A stretch of DNA of 64,000 nucleotides, taken from Allopusillimonas sp048270225. Its GTDB lineage: Bacteria > Pseudomonadota > Gammaproteobacteria > Burkholderiales > Burkholderiaceae_B. This document shows positions 44,082 to 51,731 of the stretch, in pieces. The notes beneath the pieces were generated by a model. That model was not told the DNA's origin. It saw nothing but the letters and a program-made list of their open reading frames with translations, and did not search any database. The stretch spans positions 496,001 through 560,000 of the forward strand of contig JBLWTG010000002.1 of assembly GCA_048270225.1 (NCBI GenBank), read 5' to 3'. The translations under genes were made by a program, and so were the position numbers. Position 1 is the stretch's first letter, and every line of letters starts with the position of its first letter.

Positions 44082-44113
44082 CCGCCGGACGCGCAACTGA
44101 GCGTGTCCGGCGG
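44082..44113 (-). terminator. Terminator-like hairpin between rpsD and rpoA
   Basis: A 13-base inverted repeat (CCGCCGGAC arm at 44082, mate ending 44113, one G-T pair, six-base loop) lies just after the rpsD stop. On the transcribed strand it is followed by TTTGCGTTGTTTTTT. A second GC-rich hairpin (44043-44061) lies closer to rpoA. It looks like an attenuator or partial terminator, though the T tract is interrupted. Confidence 0.5.
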
Positions 44114-44127
44114 AAAAACAGCAGCGA

Positions 44128-44751
44128 TTAGCGCGAATACAATTCGACGACCATCGACTCGTTGACGTCGCGGGCGACATCAGCGCGGTCCGGAGCCTGC
44201 TTGAACGTACCGGTGAGCTTGGTCGTGTCGACCTCGACCCACTGCGGCAGGCCTTGGCCAGTGGCCAGGTCCAGCGCTTCGCGGATACGCAATTGAGCTT
44301 TGGCCTTTTCGCGAATCGACACCACATCGCCAGCCTTGACGATAATGGAGGCGATATCGGCGGTGTGGCCGTTCAGTTCGATAGCGCGGTGATTCACCAA
44401 CTGGCGTGCTTCTGCGCGAGTCGAGCCAAAGCCCATGCGATATACGACATTGTCCAGACGCGATTCCAGCAATTGAATCAGGGTCTCGCCAGTGTTGCCA
44501 CGGCGACGCTCAGCTTCAACAAAGTACTTGCGGAACTGCTTTTCCAGAACGCCGTACATGCGCTTGAGTTTTTGCTTCTCACGCAGCTGCAGGCCGAAAT
44601 CCGACGTGCGGGCGCCCGAAGTGCGGCCATGTTGACCGGGCTTGGATTCGAGCTTGCACTTCGAATCCAACGAACGGCGGGCGCTCTTCAGAAACAGATC
44701 AGTACCCTCGCGGCGCGAGAGCTTGCATTTAGGTCCAATATAACGTGCCAA
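44128..44751 (-). CDS. rpsD: 30S ribosomal protein S4
   Basis: Primary 16S-binding assembly protein, 207 residues. It has the N-terminal MARYIGPKCKLSRREGTD and the S4 RNA-binding domain (about 97-160; SRLDNVVYRMGFGSTRAEAR). Only Cys9 and Cys31 are seen, so this is not the four-cysteine zinc form. In E. coli S4 is the translational repressor of the alpha operon. Whether that holds here is not known, but S4 lies directly upstream of the rpsD-rpoA hairpins. Confidence 0.98.
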   Translation of the reverse strand: MARYIGPKCKLSRREGTDLFLKSARRSLDSKCKLESKPGQHGRTSGARTSDFGLQLREKQKLKRMYGVLEKQFRKYFVEAERRRGNTGETLIQLLESRLDNVVYRMGFGSTRAEARQLVNHRAIELNGHTADIASIIVKAGDVVSIREKAKAQLRIREALDLATGQGLPQWVEVDTTKLTGTFKQAPDRADVARDVNESMVVELYSR

Positions 44752-44762
44752 GATGCTTCCCC

Positions 44763-45164
44763 TTAGATGCGACGACGCTTGGGCGGACGGCAGCCGTTAT
44801 GCGGGACGGGTGTGATGTCCGAAATGCTGGAAATTTTGATTCCCAGAGCATTCAGCGCACGCACCGACGACTCGCGGCCGGGACCGGGGCCCTTGATGCG
44901 AACTTCTAGTGTTTTGATACCGTATTCCATCGCGACGCGGCCTGCGGACTCGGCGGCAACCTGCGCAGCAAACGGCGTGGATTTGCGCGAGCCCTTGAAG
45001 CCGGCGCCACCAGACGTTGCCCAGGACAAGGCATTGCCCTGGCGATCGGTAATCGTGATGATCGTGTTGTTGAAGGACGCATGGACGTGCGCAATGCCGT
45101 CCGATACGCTCTTCTTGATTTTTTTGCGAACGCGCGAGGCGCCGCTGTTGGAAGCTTTCGCCAT
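44763..45164 (-). CDS. rpsK: 30S ribosomal protein S11
   Basis: Platform protein of the 30S subunit, 133 residues, normal length. Conserved blocks are VHASFNNTIITITDRQGN, ATSGGAGFKGSRKSTPFAAQ and the basic C-terminus HNGCRPPKRRRI. It lies 11 bases upstream of rpsD and 14 bases downstream of rpsM in the alpha operon. Confidence 0.98.
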   Translation of the reverse strand: MAKASNSGASRVRKKIKKSVSDGIAHVHASFNNTIITITDRQGNALSWATSGGAGFKGSRKSTPFAAQVAAESAGRVAMEYGIKTLEVRIKGPGPGRESSVRALNALGIKISSISDITPVPHNGCRPPKRRRI

Positions 45165-45178
45165 CTTCTAATCCTCGA

Positions 45179-45544
45179 TTATTTCTTCAGGGAAGCAGCA
45201 GCGCGACGCGGGCCCTTGCGGGTGCGGGCGTTGGTACGTGTGCGTTGACCGCGCACAGGCAGACCACGCTTATGGCGCAGACCACGGTATGTTCCCAAAT
45301 CGATCAGACGCTTGATCGACAGTTGTACTTCACGACGCAAATCACCCTCGACCGTGAACACACCTACGTGTTCGCGGATACGCTCGAGTTCGGCGTCGGT
45401 CAGATCCTTGACTTTCTTGGACAGTTCGATGCCTGCGGATTCGCAAATCTTGCGAGCGCGGGTGCGACCAATGCCAAAAATCGCGGTCAGTCCGATTTCG
45501 GCGTGTTGATGCGGCGGAATGTTAATGCCAGCAATACGGGCCAT
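45179..45544 (-). CDS. rpsM: 30S ribosomal protein S13
   Basis: Head protein of the 30S subunit contacting the P-site tRNA and bridging to L5; 121 residues. It begins MARIAGINIPPHQHAEIGL, has the helix-two-turn-helix region IFGIGRTRARKICES, and ends in the Arg/Lys-rich RTRTNARTRKGPRR tail that reaches the decoding centre. First gene of the alpha operon proper after the rpmJ/infA insertion typical of betaproteobacteria. Confidence 0.98.
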   Translation of the reverse strand: MARIAGINIPPHQHAEIGLTAIFGIGRTRARKICESAGIELSKKVKDLTDAELERIREHVGVFTVEGDLRREVQLSIKRLIDLGTYRGLRHKRGLPVRGQRTRTNARTRKGPRRAAASLKK

Positions 45545-45577
45545 GACTTTTCCTTGTTAAATCCGTTGCACCCGGCC

Positions 45578-45691
45578 TTAGCCTTGGCGCTGCTTATGAC
45601 GTGGATCGGTGCAAATGACTCGCACCACGCCGTGACGTTTGATGATCTTGCAGTTGCGGCAGATCCGCTTTACCGATGCCATTACCTTCAT
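45578..45691 (-). CDS. rpmJ: 50S ribosomal protein L36
   Basis: A 37-residue gene, identified by translating the minus strand from ATG 45691 to TAA 45578. It begins MKVMASVKRICRNCK and keeps all four zinc ligands of the C+ type: Cys11, Cys14, Cys27 and His32. It lies between infA and rpsM, the usual bacterial order. Confidence 0.96.
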   Translation of the reverse strand: MKVMASVKRICRNCKIIKRHGVVRVICTDPRHKQRQG

Positions 45692-45722
45692 GGTTGACTC
45701 CTAGTTTCCTGTAACCGGCCGC

Positions 45723-45941
45723 TCATTTAGAGCGGAACACTATCCTGGCACGCGACAGATCATAGGGTGTGAGCTCCACTGTGACCTTGTCACCCGGCAG
45801 GATCCGGATGTAATGCATGCGCATCTTGCCCGATATGTGGCCAAGCACTACATGGCCGTTTTCCAGCTTGACGCGAAAAGTTGCGTTGGGCAGGTTCTCG
45901 AGAACCTCTCCCTGCATTTGTATGACGTCGTCTTTTGCCAT
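45723..45941 (-). CDS. infA: Translation initiation factor IF-1
   Basis: A 72-residue OB-fold factor (S1-like) that blocks the A site during initiation. The sequence MAKDDVIQMQGEVLENLPNA begins the fold, and GHISGKMRMHYIRILPGD with VTVELTPYDLSRARI completes it. It lies six bases after secY and 31 bases before rpmJ. The full family length is present. Confidence 0.98.
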   Translation of the reverse strand: MAKDDVIQMQGEVLENLPNATFRVKLENGHVVLGHISGKMRMHYIRILPGDKVTVELTPYDLSRARIVFRSK

Positions 45942-45947
45942 TCTCTT

Positions 45948-47273
45948 CTACCGCATGGGCAGCCCAGCGCCCTTGAAGTTAGCCTTCTTGAGCAGTGAGT
46001 CGTATTGGTGGGACATCATGTAAGCCTGGGCTTGAGCCATGAAATCCATGGTCACCACCACGATAATCAAAAGAGAAGTACCACCAAAGTAGAACGGTAC
46101 GTTCCAACGCGCCTGCATCAGCTCTGGCAACAGGCAAACCACCGTAATGTAGATGGCACCCGCCAGGGTCAGACGCATCAATATCTTGTCGATATAGCGC
46201 GAGGTTTGTTCGCCTGGGCGAATGCCCGGAACGAACGCGCCGCTCTTCTTCAGGTTGTCTGCAGTTTCGCGGCTGTTGAACACCAGTGCCGTGTAGAAAA
46301 AGCAAAAGAAGATGATCAGTGCTGCATACAGCGTAATGTACAAGGGCTGCCCAGGCGACAACGCCGCGGCCATATCACCCAGCCAACGCATGTTGGGGTT
46401 GCTGGAAAACCAGCTGGTAACCGTTGCCGGCAACAGAATGATCGACGAGGCGAAAATGGGCGGGATAACCCCGGACATGTTCAGCTTGAGCGGCAGATGC
46501 GAGCTCTGGCCGCCGTAGATCTTGTTGCCGACCTGGCGCTTGGCGTAATTGACCGTGACCCGACGCTGGCCGCGTTCGACAAACACCACGAAGTAAGTAA
46601 CCAGCACAACCAGGGCGAAGATGAACAGCGCCGACAGGATAGACATGGAGTCGGTGCGGACCAGATCCAGCATGCCGGCGAGCGCATTGGGCAAGCCCGC
46701 CACGATACCGGAGAAGATCAGGATGGATATACCATTGCCCAAACCGCGTTCGGTGATCTGCTCACCCAACCACATGATGAACATCGTGCCGGTAACCAGC
46801 GTCACGACCGTGGTAAAGCGGAACATCATGCCCTGGTCGATGACCAGCCCGGGCTGCGATTCCAGCGCGACCGATATGCCTACCGCCTGCACCAGCGCCA
46901 GGAAAACCGTTCCATAGCGGGTGTACTGCGTGATCTTGCGACGCCCGGATTCGCCTTCCTTCTTGATGGCTTCCAGGGTAGGCACCACCACCGCCATCAA
47001 CTGCATGATGATGGATGCGGAAATATAGGGCATGATCCCCAGCGCGAACACCGAGAATCGGGACAGCGCACCACCCGAGAACATGTTGAACAGACCCAGG
47101 ATACCGCTCTGGTTCTGACGGAACATGTCTGCCAGGGCATCCGGATTGATGCCCGGCACGGGAATGTGCGTACCCAGCCGATAGACCACGAGGGCGAGCA
47201 CCAGGAAAACGACGCGACGCTTGAGATCGCCGTATCGTGGACCCGTTTTACCCTGAGCCTGAGCTTTAGCCAC
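45948..47273 (-). CDS. secY: Protein translocase subunit SecY
   Basis: Channel-forming subunit of the SecYEG translocon, 441 residues with ten helices. Conserved parts visible are the plug-adjacent YRLGTHIPVPGI, the second helix ending at SGGALSRFSVFALGIMPYI, and the cytoplasmic loops that bind ribosome or SecA (RRVTVNYAKRQVG; GAFVPGIRPGEQT). It needs SecE and SecG from elsewhere. Encoded after rplO in the spc operon. Confidence 0.98.
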   Translation of the reverse strand: MAKAQAQGKTGPRYGDLKRRVVFLVLALVVYRLGTHIPVPGINPDALADMFRQNQSGILGLFNMFSGGALSRFSVFALGIMPYISASIIMQLMAVVVPTLEAIKKEGESGRRKITQYTRYGTVFLALVQAVGISVALESQPGLVIDQGMMFRFTTVVTLVTGTMFIMWLGEQITERGLGNGISILIFSGIVAGLPNALAGMLDLVRTDSMSILSALFIFALVVLVTYFVVFVERGQRRVTVNYAKRQVGNKIYGGQSSHLPLKLNMSGVIPPIFASSIILLPATVTSWFSSNPNMRWLGDMAAALSPGQPLYITLYAALIIFFCFFYTALVFNSRETADNLKKSGAFVPGIRPGEQTSRYIDKILMRLTLAGAIYITVVCLLPELMQARWNVPFYFGGTSLLIIVVVTMDFMAQAQAYMMSHQYDSLLKKANFKGAGLPMR

Positions 47274-47285
47274 CGTGACCCCTTT

Positions 47286-47726
47286 TTAAGCCAGCGAGCC
47301 GCCGGCCGCTTCGATCGCGGCGCGAGCGCCTGCAGTCGCAGCAATGCCGTTGAGTGTCACTTTGCGGGACAGTTCGCCCGACTTGATGACTTTCGCGTAA
47401 CGTACGGATTGACCAATCACGCCGGCCTGCTTGAGCACCTGGACATCGATTTCGTCGACGGGCAGGCGTTGCAGATCGGACAGACGGATCTCAGCGGACA
47501 AATGCTGATTCAAAGGCGTGAAACCGCGCTTGGGCAGGCGACGCTGCAAAGGCATTTGACCGCCTTCGAAACCGACCTTGTGAAAGCCGCCGGTACGGGA
47601 CTTCTGGCCTTTGTGGCCACGGCCGGCAGTTTTGCCCAAGCCAGAGCCAATGCCGCGGCCGACGCGACGGCGAGCGTGCTTGGCACCCTCTGCCGGCTTC
47701 AGCGTATTGAGTTGAGTTTGTGACAT
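47286..47726 (-). CDS. rplO: 50S ribosomal protein L15
   Basis: Late assembly protein, 146 residues from ATG 47726 (MSQTQLN, with AAGGA seven bases upstream). A start five codons earlier would overlap rpmD. It contains the Gly/Arg-rich N-terminal loop (RVGRGIGSGLGKTAGRGHKG) and the globular C-terminal fold (GVIGQSVRYAKVIKSGEL). It lies 11 bases after rpmD. Confidence 0.97.
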   Translation of the reverse strand: MSQTQLNTLKPAEGAKHARRRVGRGIGSGLGKTAGRGHKGQKSRTGGFHKVGFEGGQMPLQRRLPKRGFTPLNQHLSAEIRLSDLQRLPVDEIDVQVLKQAGVIGQSVRYAKVIKSGELSRKVTLNGIAATAGARAAIEAAGGSLA

Positions 47727-47737
47727 CTCGATTCCTT

Positions 47738-47923
47738 TCACGCTTCCGAGACGGTAACGAGATAATCCACCTTACGGATCATCCCACGCACCTCGGGAGT
47801 ATCGACCAACACACGGCTGCTGTTCAGACCGCGCAGGCCCAGACCGCGAACGGTGTCGCGATGAGACTGCTTGGTGCCGATAACAGAGCGCACGAGAGTA
47901 ACTTTAATTTGCTTCTGTGCCAT
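47738..47923 (-). CDS. rpmD: 50S ribosomal protein L30
   Basis: A 61-residue protein of the L30/L7 fold: KQIKVTLVRSVIGTKQSHRD followed by LRGLNSSRVLVDTPEVRGMI. The length is typical of bacteria. It lies three bases after the rpsE stop. Confidence 0.97.
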   Translation of the reverse strand: MAQKQIKVTLVRSVIGTKQSHRDTVRGLGLRGLNSSRVLVDTPEVRGMIRKVDYLVTVSEA

Positions 47924-47926
47924 GGT

Positions 47927-48448
47927 TTACCCCAGGATTTCTTCCACCGACTTGCCACGCTTGGCGGCAACTTCGGAGGGCGTAGAGCAGGCGCGCAAGC
48001 CGTTGAGCGTTGCGCGGACCATGTTGTAGGGGTTGCTGGAGCCAAGGCTCTTTGCAACCACGTTGCGTACACCCATCACTTCGAAGATGGCGCGCATCGG
48101 GCCGCCGGCGATAACGCCAGTACCTTCCGCAGCGGGCGAGATCAGCACTGTCGAAGCGCCGTGCTTGCCAACCACTGTGTGATGCAGGGTGCCGTTCTTG
48201 AGAGCGACCTTGACCAGACCGCGACGCGCCTGTTCCATTGCCTTTTGCACCGCTACGGGCACTTCGCGGGCCTTGCCCTTGCCCATGCCGATGCGGCCGT
48301 CGCCGTCACCGACTACGGTCAGCGCAGCAAAGCTCATGGTACGACCACCCTTGACCACTTTGCTGACGCGGTTGACCGCAATCATTTTTTCTCGCATGCC
48401 GTCGTCGCGCTCTTGCTCGGCGGCGTGCTTGCCTTGTGCTTTAGCCAT
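47927..48448 (-). CDS. rpsE: 30S ribosomal protein S5
   Basis: Accuracy-linked 30S protein, 173 residues. The N-terminal double-stranded-RNA-binding fold has EKMIAVNRVSKVVKGGRTMS, and the C-terminal domain has GVRNVVAKSLGSSNPYNMV. The residues where spectinomycin-resistance changes occur in other species (VKGGR loop) look wild type. Confidence 0.98.
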   Translation of the reverse strand: MAKAQGKHAAEQERDDGMREKMIAVNRVSKVVKGGRTMSFAALTVVGDGDGRIGMGKGKAREVPVAVQKAMEQARRGLVKVALKNGTLHHTVVGKHGASTVLISPAAEGTGVIAGGPMRAIFEVMGVRNVVAKSLGSSNPYNMVRATLNGLRACSTPSEVAAKRGKSVEEILG

Positions 48449-48464
48449 TTGCCTAATCCCTTGC

Positions 48465-48830
48465 TTAGAACTTCAAGCCGGCTTCACGCGCGGCGTCGGC
48501 CAGCGCCTTGACGCGGCCATGATAACGGAAGCCCGAACGATCAAAGGCAACCAGCTCGATACCGGCAGCTTTTGCCTTTTCGGCAACACGCTTGCCCACC
48601 AGGCCTGCGGCAGCGGCGTTACCGCCACTGGCTTTCTGGTCGGCCAGCGCCTTGCGCACCTCGGGCTCGAGCGTCGAAGCGCTAACGAGCACACGATCGC
48701 CTTCCGGCGAGATGATGTTTGCGTAGATGTGCTGGTTGGAGCGGTAAACCGAGAGGCGATTAACACGCAGCTCGGAGATTTTCCGGCGAGTCGCAACCGC
48801 ACGACGCAAACGGGAGAGTTTCTTGTCCAT
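48465..48830 (-). CDS. rplR: 50S ribosomal protein L18
   Basis: 5S rRNA-binding protein, 121 residues. It has a basic N-terminus MDKKLSRLRRAVATRRKI, RLSVYRSNQHIYANII and the C-terminal FDRSGFRYHGRVKALADAAR. It lies 21 bases after rplF and 16 bases before rpsE. With L5 it forms the central protuberance. Confidence 0.98.
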   Translation of the reverse strand: MDKKLSRLRRAVATRRKISELRVNRLSVYRSNQHIYANIISPEGDRVLVSASTLEPEVRKALADQKASGGNAAAAGLVGKRVAEKAKAAGIELVAFDRSGFRYHGRVKALADAAREAGLKF

Positions 48831-48851
48831 AATTCGTCCTTGCCTGCGCGC

Positions 48852-49385
48852 TTATTTCTTCTTGGTTTCTTTGATGATGACGCGTTCGTCGGCATAGCGC
48901 ACGCCTTTGCCCTTGTAGGGTTCGGGTTCGCGATAGGCACGGATCTCAGCAGCCACCTGGCCAACAACCTGCTTGTTGACGCCCTTGATGATGATCTCGG
49001 TCTGAGTGGGACACTCTACCTTGATACCAGCAGGCATGCTGTGAACGATATCATGTGAAAAACCAAGCTGCAGCTTGAGCGCCTCACCTTGAACCTGGGC
49101 ACGAAAGCCCACGCCCACCAGGGTGAGTTTACGCTCGAAGCCCTTGCTGACGCCCGTTACCATATTGGCAACCAATGCGCGCACTGTACCCGACATGGCT
49201 TTGGCATGGCGGGAATCGTTGGCAACAGCAAAAGACAGCTGACCGTCTTCCTGACGGACGACAACGTCGCCTGTCAGCTCTTGTGTCATGGTGCCCAGAG
49301 GGCCCTTGACGGAAATCTGGCCTGCGCTGATCGTGGCCTCGACGCCCTGGGGCACCGGTACGGGATACTTAGCGATACGTGACAT
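48852..49385 (-). CDS. rplF: 50S ribosomal protein L6
   Basis: A 177-residue protein from ATG 49385 (MSRIAKYPVPVP). A 16-codon upstream extension would run into rpsH, and the family begins at MSRI. It shows two related domains, with KRKLTLVGVGFRAQ-type residues (written here RKLTLVGVGFRAQVQG) and the C-terminal REPEPYKGKGVRYADE. It contacts the sarcin-ricin region. Confidence 0.97.
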   Translation of the reverse strand: MSRIAKYPVPVPQGVEATISAGQISVKGPLGTMTQELTGDVVVRQEDGQLSFAVANDSRHAKAMSGTVRALVANMVTGVSKGFERKLTLVGVGFRAQVQGEALKLQLGFSHDIVHSMPAGIKVECPTQTEIIIKGVNKQVVGQVAAEIRAYREPEPYKGKGVRYADERVIIKETKKK

Positions 49386-49395
49386 ATGATTCTCC

Positions 49396-49791
49396 TTATG
49401 CCACGTAGCAGAGTACTTCGCCGCCCACGCCATTGGCGCGTGCCTTGCGATCAGTCATGACGCCACGCGGCGTCGACACGATGGCCACACCCAGACCGTT
49501 CATGACCTGAGGAATGGACTTGCTACCCTTGTAGATACGCAGCCCTGGGCGCGACACGCGGTCGATACGCTCAATGACCGGACGGCCAGCGTAGTACTTG
49601 AGGGTGATTTCCAGCACAGGCTTGGCCTGGTCGCCGGTAATCTGGAAACTATCGATATAGCCTTCATCCTTCAGCACGGCAGCGATTGCTGCTTTCAGCT
49701 TGGAGGAGGGCATGCTGACCGACGTCTTGTTCACCTGTTGCGCATTGCGCACGCGGGTCAACATGTCGGCGATGGGATCGCTCATGCTCAT
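49396..49791 (-). CDS. rpsH: 30S ribosomal protein S8
   Basis: Primary 16S-binding protein, 131 residues from ATG 49791, with AGGAG eight bases upstream. The open frame continues 43 codons further, but that would overlap rpsN and is not homologous. It begins MSMSDPIADMLTRVRNAQ and ends with the RNA-binding IVSTPRGVMTDRKARANGV. In E. coli S8 represses the spc operon at rplE; the target was not traced here. Confidence 0.97.
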   Translation of the reverse strand: MSMSDPIADMLTRVRNAQQVNKTSVSMPSSKLKAAIAAVLKDEGYIDSFQITGDQAKPVLEITLKYYAGRPVIERIDRVSRPGLRIYKGSKSIPQVMNGLGVAIVSTPRGVMTDRKARANGVGGEVLCYVA

Positions 49792-49802
49792 GTGTATTTC
49801 TC

Positions 49803-50108
49803 CTACCAGCTGGCTTTGGTCATGCCCGGCACTTCGCCACGCAGCGCCATTTCGCGCAATTTGTGACGAGTAAGGCCGAACTTGCTGTAAACACCACGCG
49901 AACGCCCGGTGACAACGCAACGATTGCGCTGGCGTGTCGGGTTGGAATTGCGCGGCAGTTGCTGCAATTGCAGACGAGCCTGGTAGCGTTCTTCGTCAGA
50001 CTTGGATTGGTCGTCGATAACGGCCTTCAGGGCAGCACGCTTTTCAGCGAATTTTTCTGCCAGTTTGGCGCGCTTGATATCGCGATTGATCAGTGAAAGT
50101 TTTGCCAC
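49803..50108 (-). CDS. rpsN: 30S ribosomal protein S14 (zinc-independent long form)
   Basis: A 101-residue S14 of the long C-minus form: no CXXC pairs, only one Cys (in NRCVVTGRSRG). The C-terminal GLTRHKLREMALRGEVPGMTKASW region, given here in two parts (GLTRHKLREMA; GEVPGMTKASW), is the conserved tail. It assembles late into the 30S head. Confidence 0.98.
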   Translation of the reverse strand: MAKLSLINRDIKRAKLAEKFAEKRAALKAVIDDQSKSDEERYQARLQLQQLPRNSNPTRQRNRCVVTGRSRGVYSKFGLTRHKLREMALRGEVPGMTKASW

Positions 50109-50119
50109 GTGATCGCCCC

Positions 50120-50659
50120 TTAGTTACGGAACGGGAAACTGAAGGCGGTCAACAGTGCCTTGGCTTCCTCGTCGGTCTCGGCGGAGGTGGTGATGCTGAT
50201 ATTCATACCACGCACTGCGTCGATCTTGTCGTATTCGATTTCGGGGAAAATGATCTGCTCTTTAACCCCGATGTTGTAGTTGCCGCGCCCGTCGAATGCA
50301 CGACCGGAAATCCCGCGGAAGTCCCGCACACGCGGCAGCGCGACGGCGACCAGGCGGTCCAGGAATTCGTACATGCGCTGGCCACGCAGGGTGACCATGC
50401 AGCCGATGGGATAATCTTCACGGATCTTGAAACCTGCAATCGCCTTGCGCGTCTTGGTGACGACGGGCTTTTGGCCGGCGATCTTGGTGAGATCGGAAAC
50501 AGCGTGCTCAATGACCTTTTTATCGGCCACGGCTTCGGACACACCCATGTTCAGGGTGATCTTGGTGATGCGCGGCACTTGCATGACGCTTTTGTAGCCA
50601 AACTTGGCTTGCAGGTCGGCCATGACCTTGCTGCGGTAAAACTCTTGTAAACGAGCCAT
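50120..50659 (-). CDS. rplE: 50S ribosomal protein L5
   Basis: 5S rRNA-binding protein of the central protuberance, 179 residues. Conserved stretches are VPRITKITLNMGVSEA, GQKPVVTKTRKAIAGFKI and GRGNYNIGVKEQIIFPEI. It contacts S13 in the intersubunit bridge. It lies 11 bases upstream of rpsN and 12 bases after rplX. Confidence 0.98.
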   Translation of the reverse strand: MARLQEFYRSKVMADLQAKFGYKSVMQVPRITKITLNMGVSEAVADKKVIEHAVSDLTKIAGQKPVVTKTRKAIAGFKIREDYPIGCMVTLRGQRMYEFLDRLVAVALPRVRDFRGISGRAFDGRGNYNIGVKEQIIFPEIEYDKIDAVRGMNISITTSAETDEEAKALLTAFSFPFRN

Positions 50660-50671
50660 GTTATTCGCCCC

Positions 50672-50992
50672 TTAAGCCTTGGCGCCAACGACTGCGCCGT
50701 TGGAACGGAATACACGGACCTTGCTGCCGTCGACTTCCTTGATGGCGACCCGCTCGCCCTTGCCGGACTCGGGGTTGTAGACAGCCACGTTGGAGATGTG
50801 AATGGGCATGGTCTTGTCGATGATGCCGCCCTGCGAGCCGGCCATCGGATTGGCCTTGACATGCTTCTTGACGACATTGATGCCTTCGACCAGCACGTGA
50901 TCAGCATCAACACGCTGAAGAACCGTGCCGCGGCGCTTTTTGTCGCGACCGGTCAATACGATGACCTCGTCGCCTTTACGGATTTTTTCCAT
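50672..50992 (-). CDS. rplX: 50S ribosomal protein L24
   Basis: Early assembly initiator of the 50S subunit, 106 residues. A KOW motif is at the N-terminus (KGDEVIVLTGRDKKRRGTVL). The segment GINVVKKHVKANPM and the GIIDKTMPIHISNVAVYNP strand are conserved. It lies ten bases after rplN. Confidence 0.98.
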   Translation of the reverse strand: MEKIRKGDEVIVLTGRDKKRRGTVLQRVDADHVLVEGINVVKKHVKANPMAGSQGGIIDKTMPIHISNVAVYNPESGKGERVAIKEVDGSKVRVFRSNGAVVGAKA

Positions 50993-51002
50993 GTTTTGCT
51001 CC

Positions 51003-51371
51003 TTACAGCACTTCGGGAGCCAGGGACACGATCTTCATGAACTTTTCTGTACGCAGTTCGCGCGTGACAGGTCCGAAGATACGCGTGCCAATGGGTTCCA
51101 GCTTGGCATTGAGCAGCACGGCGGCATTGCCACCGAACTTGATCAGTGAACCGTCTTTACGGCGAACGCCCTTAGCGGTACGCACCACTACTGCGTTGTA
51201 AATTTCGCCTTTCTTGACGCGTCCGCGGGGGGCCGCATCCTTGACACTCACTTTGATGATGTCACCGATGGCGGCATAACGGCGCTTGGAGCCGCCCAAC
51301 ACCTTGATGCACATGATTGAACGTGCACCTGTGTTGTCGGCCACATTCAGCGTGGTCTGCATTTGGATCAT
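51003..51371 (-). CDS. rplN: 50S ribosomal protein L14
   Basis: A 122-residue five-strand barrel protein beginning MIQMQTTLNVADNTGARSIM. It contacts 16S rRNA in bridge B8 and binds the silencing factor RsfS in other bacteria. It is the first gene of the spc operon here. The S10 operon genes (rpsQ, rpmC, rplP and others) that normally lie directly upstream are not there; a divergent aldehyde dehydrogenase gene lies across a 360-base gap. Confidence 0.98.
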   Translation of the reverse strand: MIQMQTTLNVADNTGARSIMCIKVLGGSKRRYAAIGDIIKVSVKDAAPRGRVKKGEIYNAVVVRTAKGVRRKDGSLIKFGGNAAVLLNAKLEPIGTRIFGPVTRELRTEKFMKIVSLAPEVL

Positions 51372-51731
51372 GATTTTTCCTGTTCCAACTTAGCCGTATG
51401 AGCTGCCCGGATAAGGCAGCACCGCACAACCAGTTTTGGTCCCGTCAGGCTCGAAGCTAATGCCCCTACACCCTGGGTTGAAATCTTGCTAAAAAACTCG
51501 CGTTTGATACCTTGCCGGCCAAATGAAGCAGCGCAAAGCCTTTGAAAGGCTCGCCGGGCTGCCCATAATGGTTTTTGCCAGCAAGTCGTCTATGGTATTC
51601 TACTTTTTGACGTCTTGCAAGCAGCAAAGCCAACTAATCTGTACAGGTGTCGTGTTTTGGCTGCGCAGTTCGAAGGGCCTGGCTGCGGTTGCATGATGCC
51701 GACACAACTATCACCGGAGCAAGGAAGCAGC
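51372..51731. promoter_or_regulatory. 360-base divergent intergenic region upstream of rplN and the aldehyde dehydrogenase
   Basis: No coding gene or structural RNA gene is recognisable. It must hold the promoter of the long spc-alpha transcript and that of the aldehyde dehydrogenase. Seen directly: an inverted repeat GCTGCC-N7-GGCAGC (51402-51420) in the presumed rplN leader, and a perfect AGCCTTT-G-AAAGGCT palindrome (51537-51551). A TTGACG near 51607 lacks a good -10 partner. No promoter could be assigned with confidence. Confidence 0.5.

Noticed and set aside
46005..47723. A 572-codon open frame on the plus strand opposite secY and rplO.
   Set aside because: It is low-complexity, His/Gln/Arg-rich and antisense to conserved ribosomal operon genes.
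51372..51731. A tRNA, small RNA or remnant of S10 operon genes in the largest gap.
   Set aside because: No cloverleaf-type T-loop sequence and no frame resembling rpsQ or rpmC was found on either strand.
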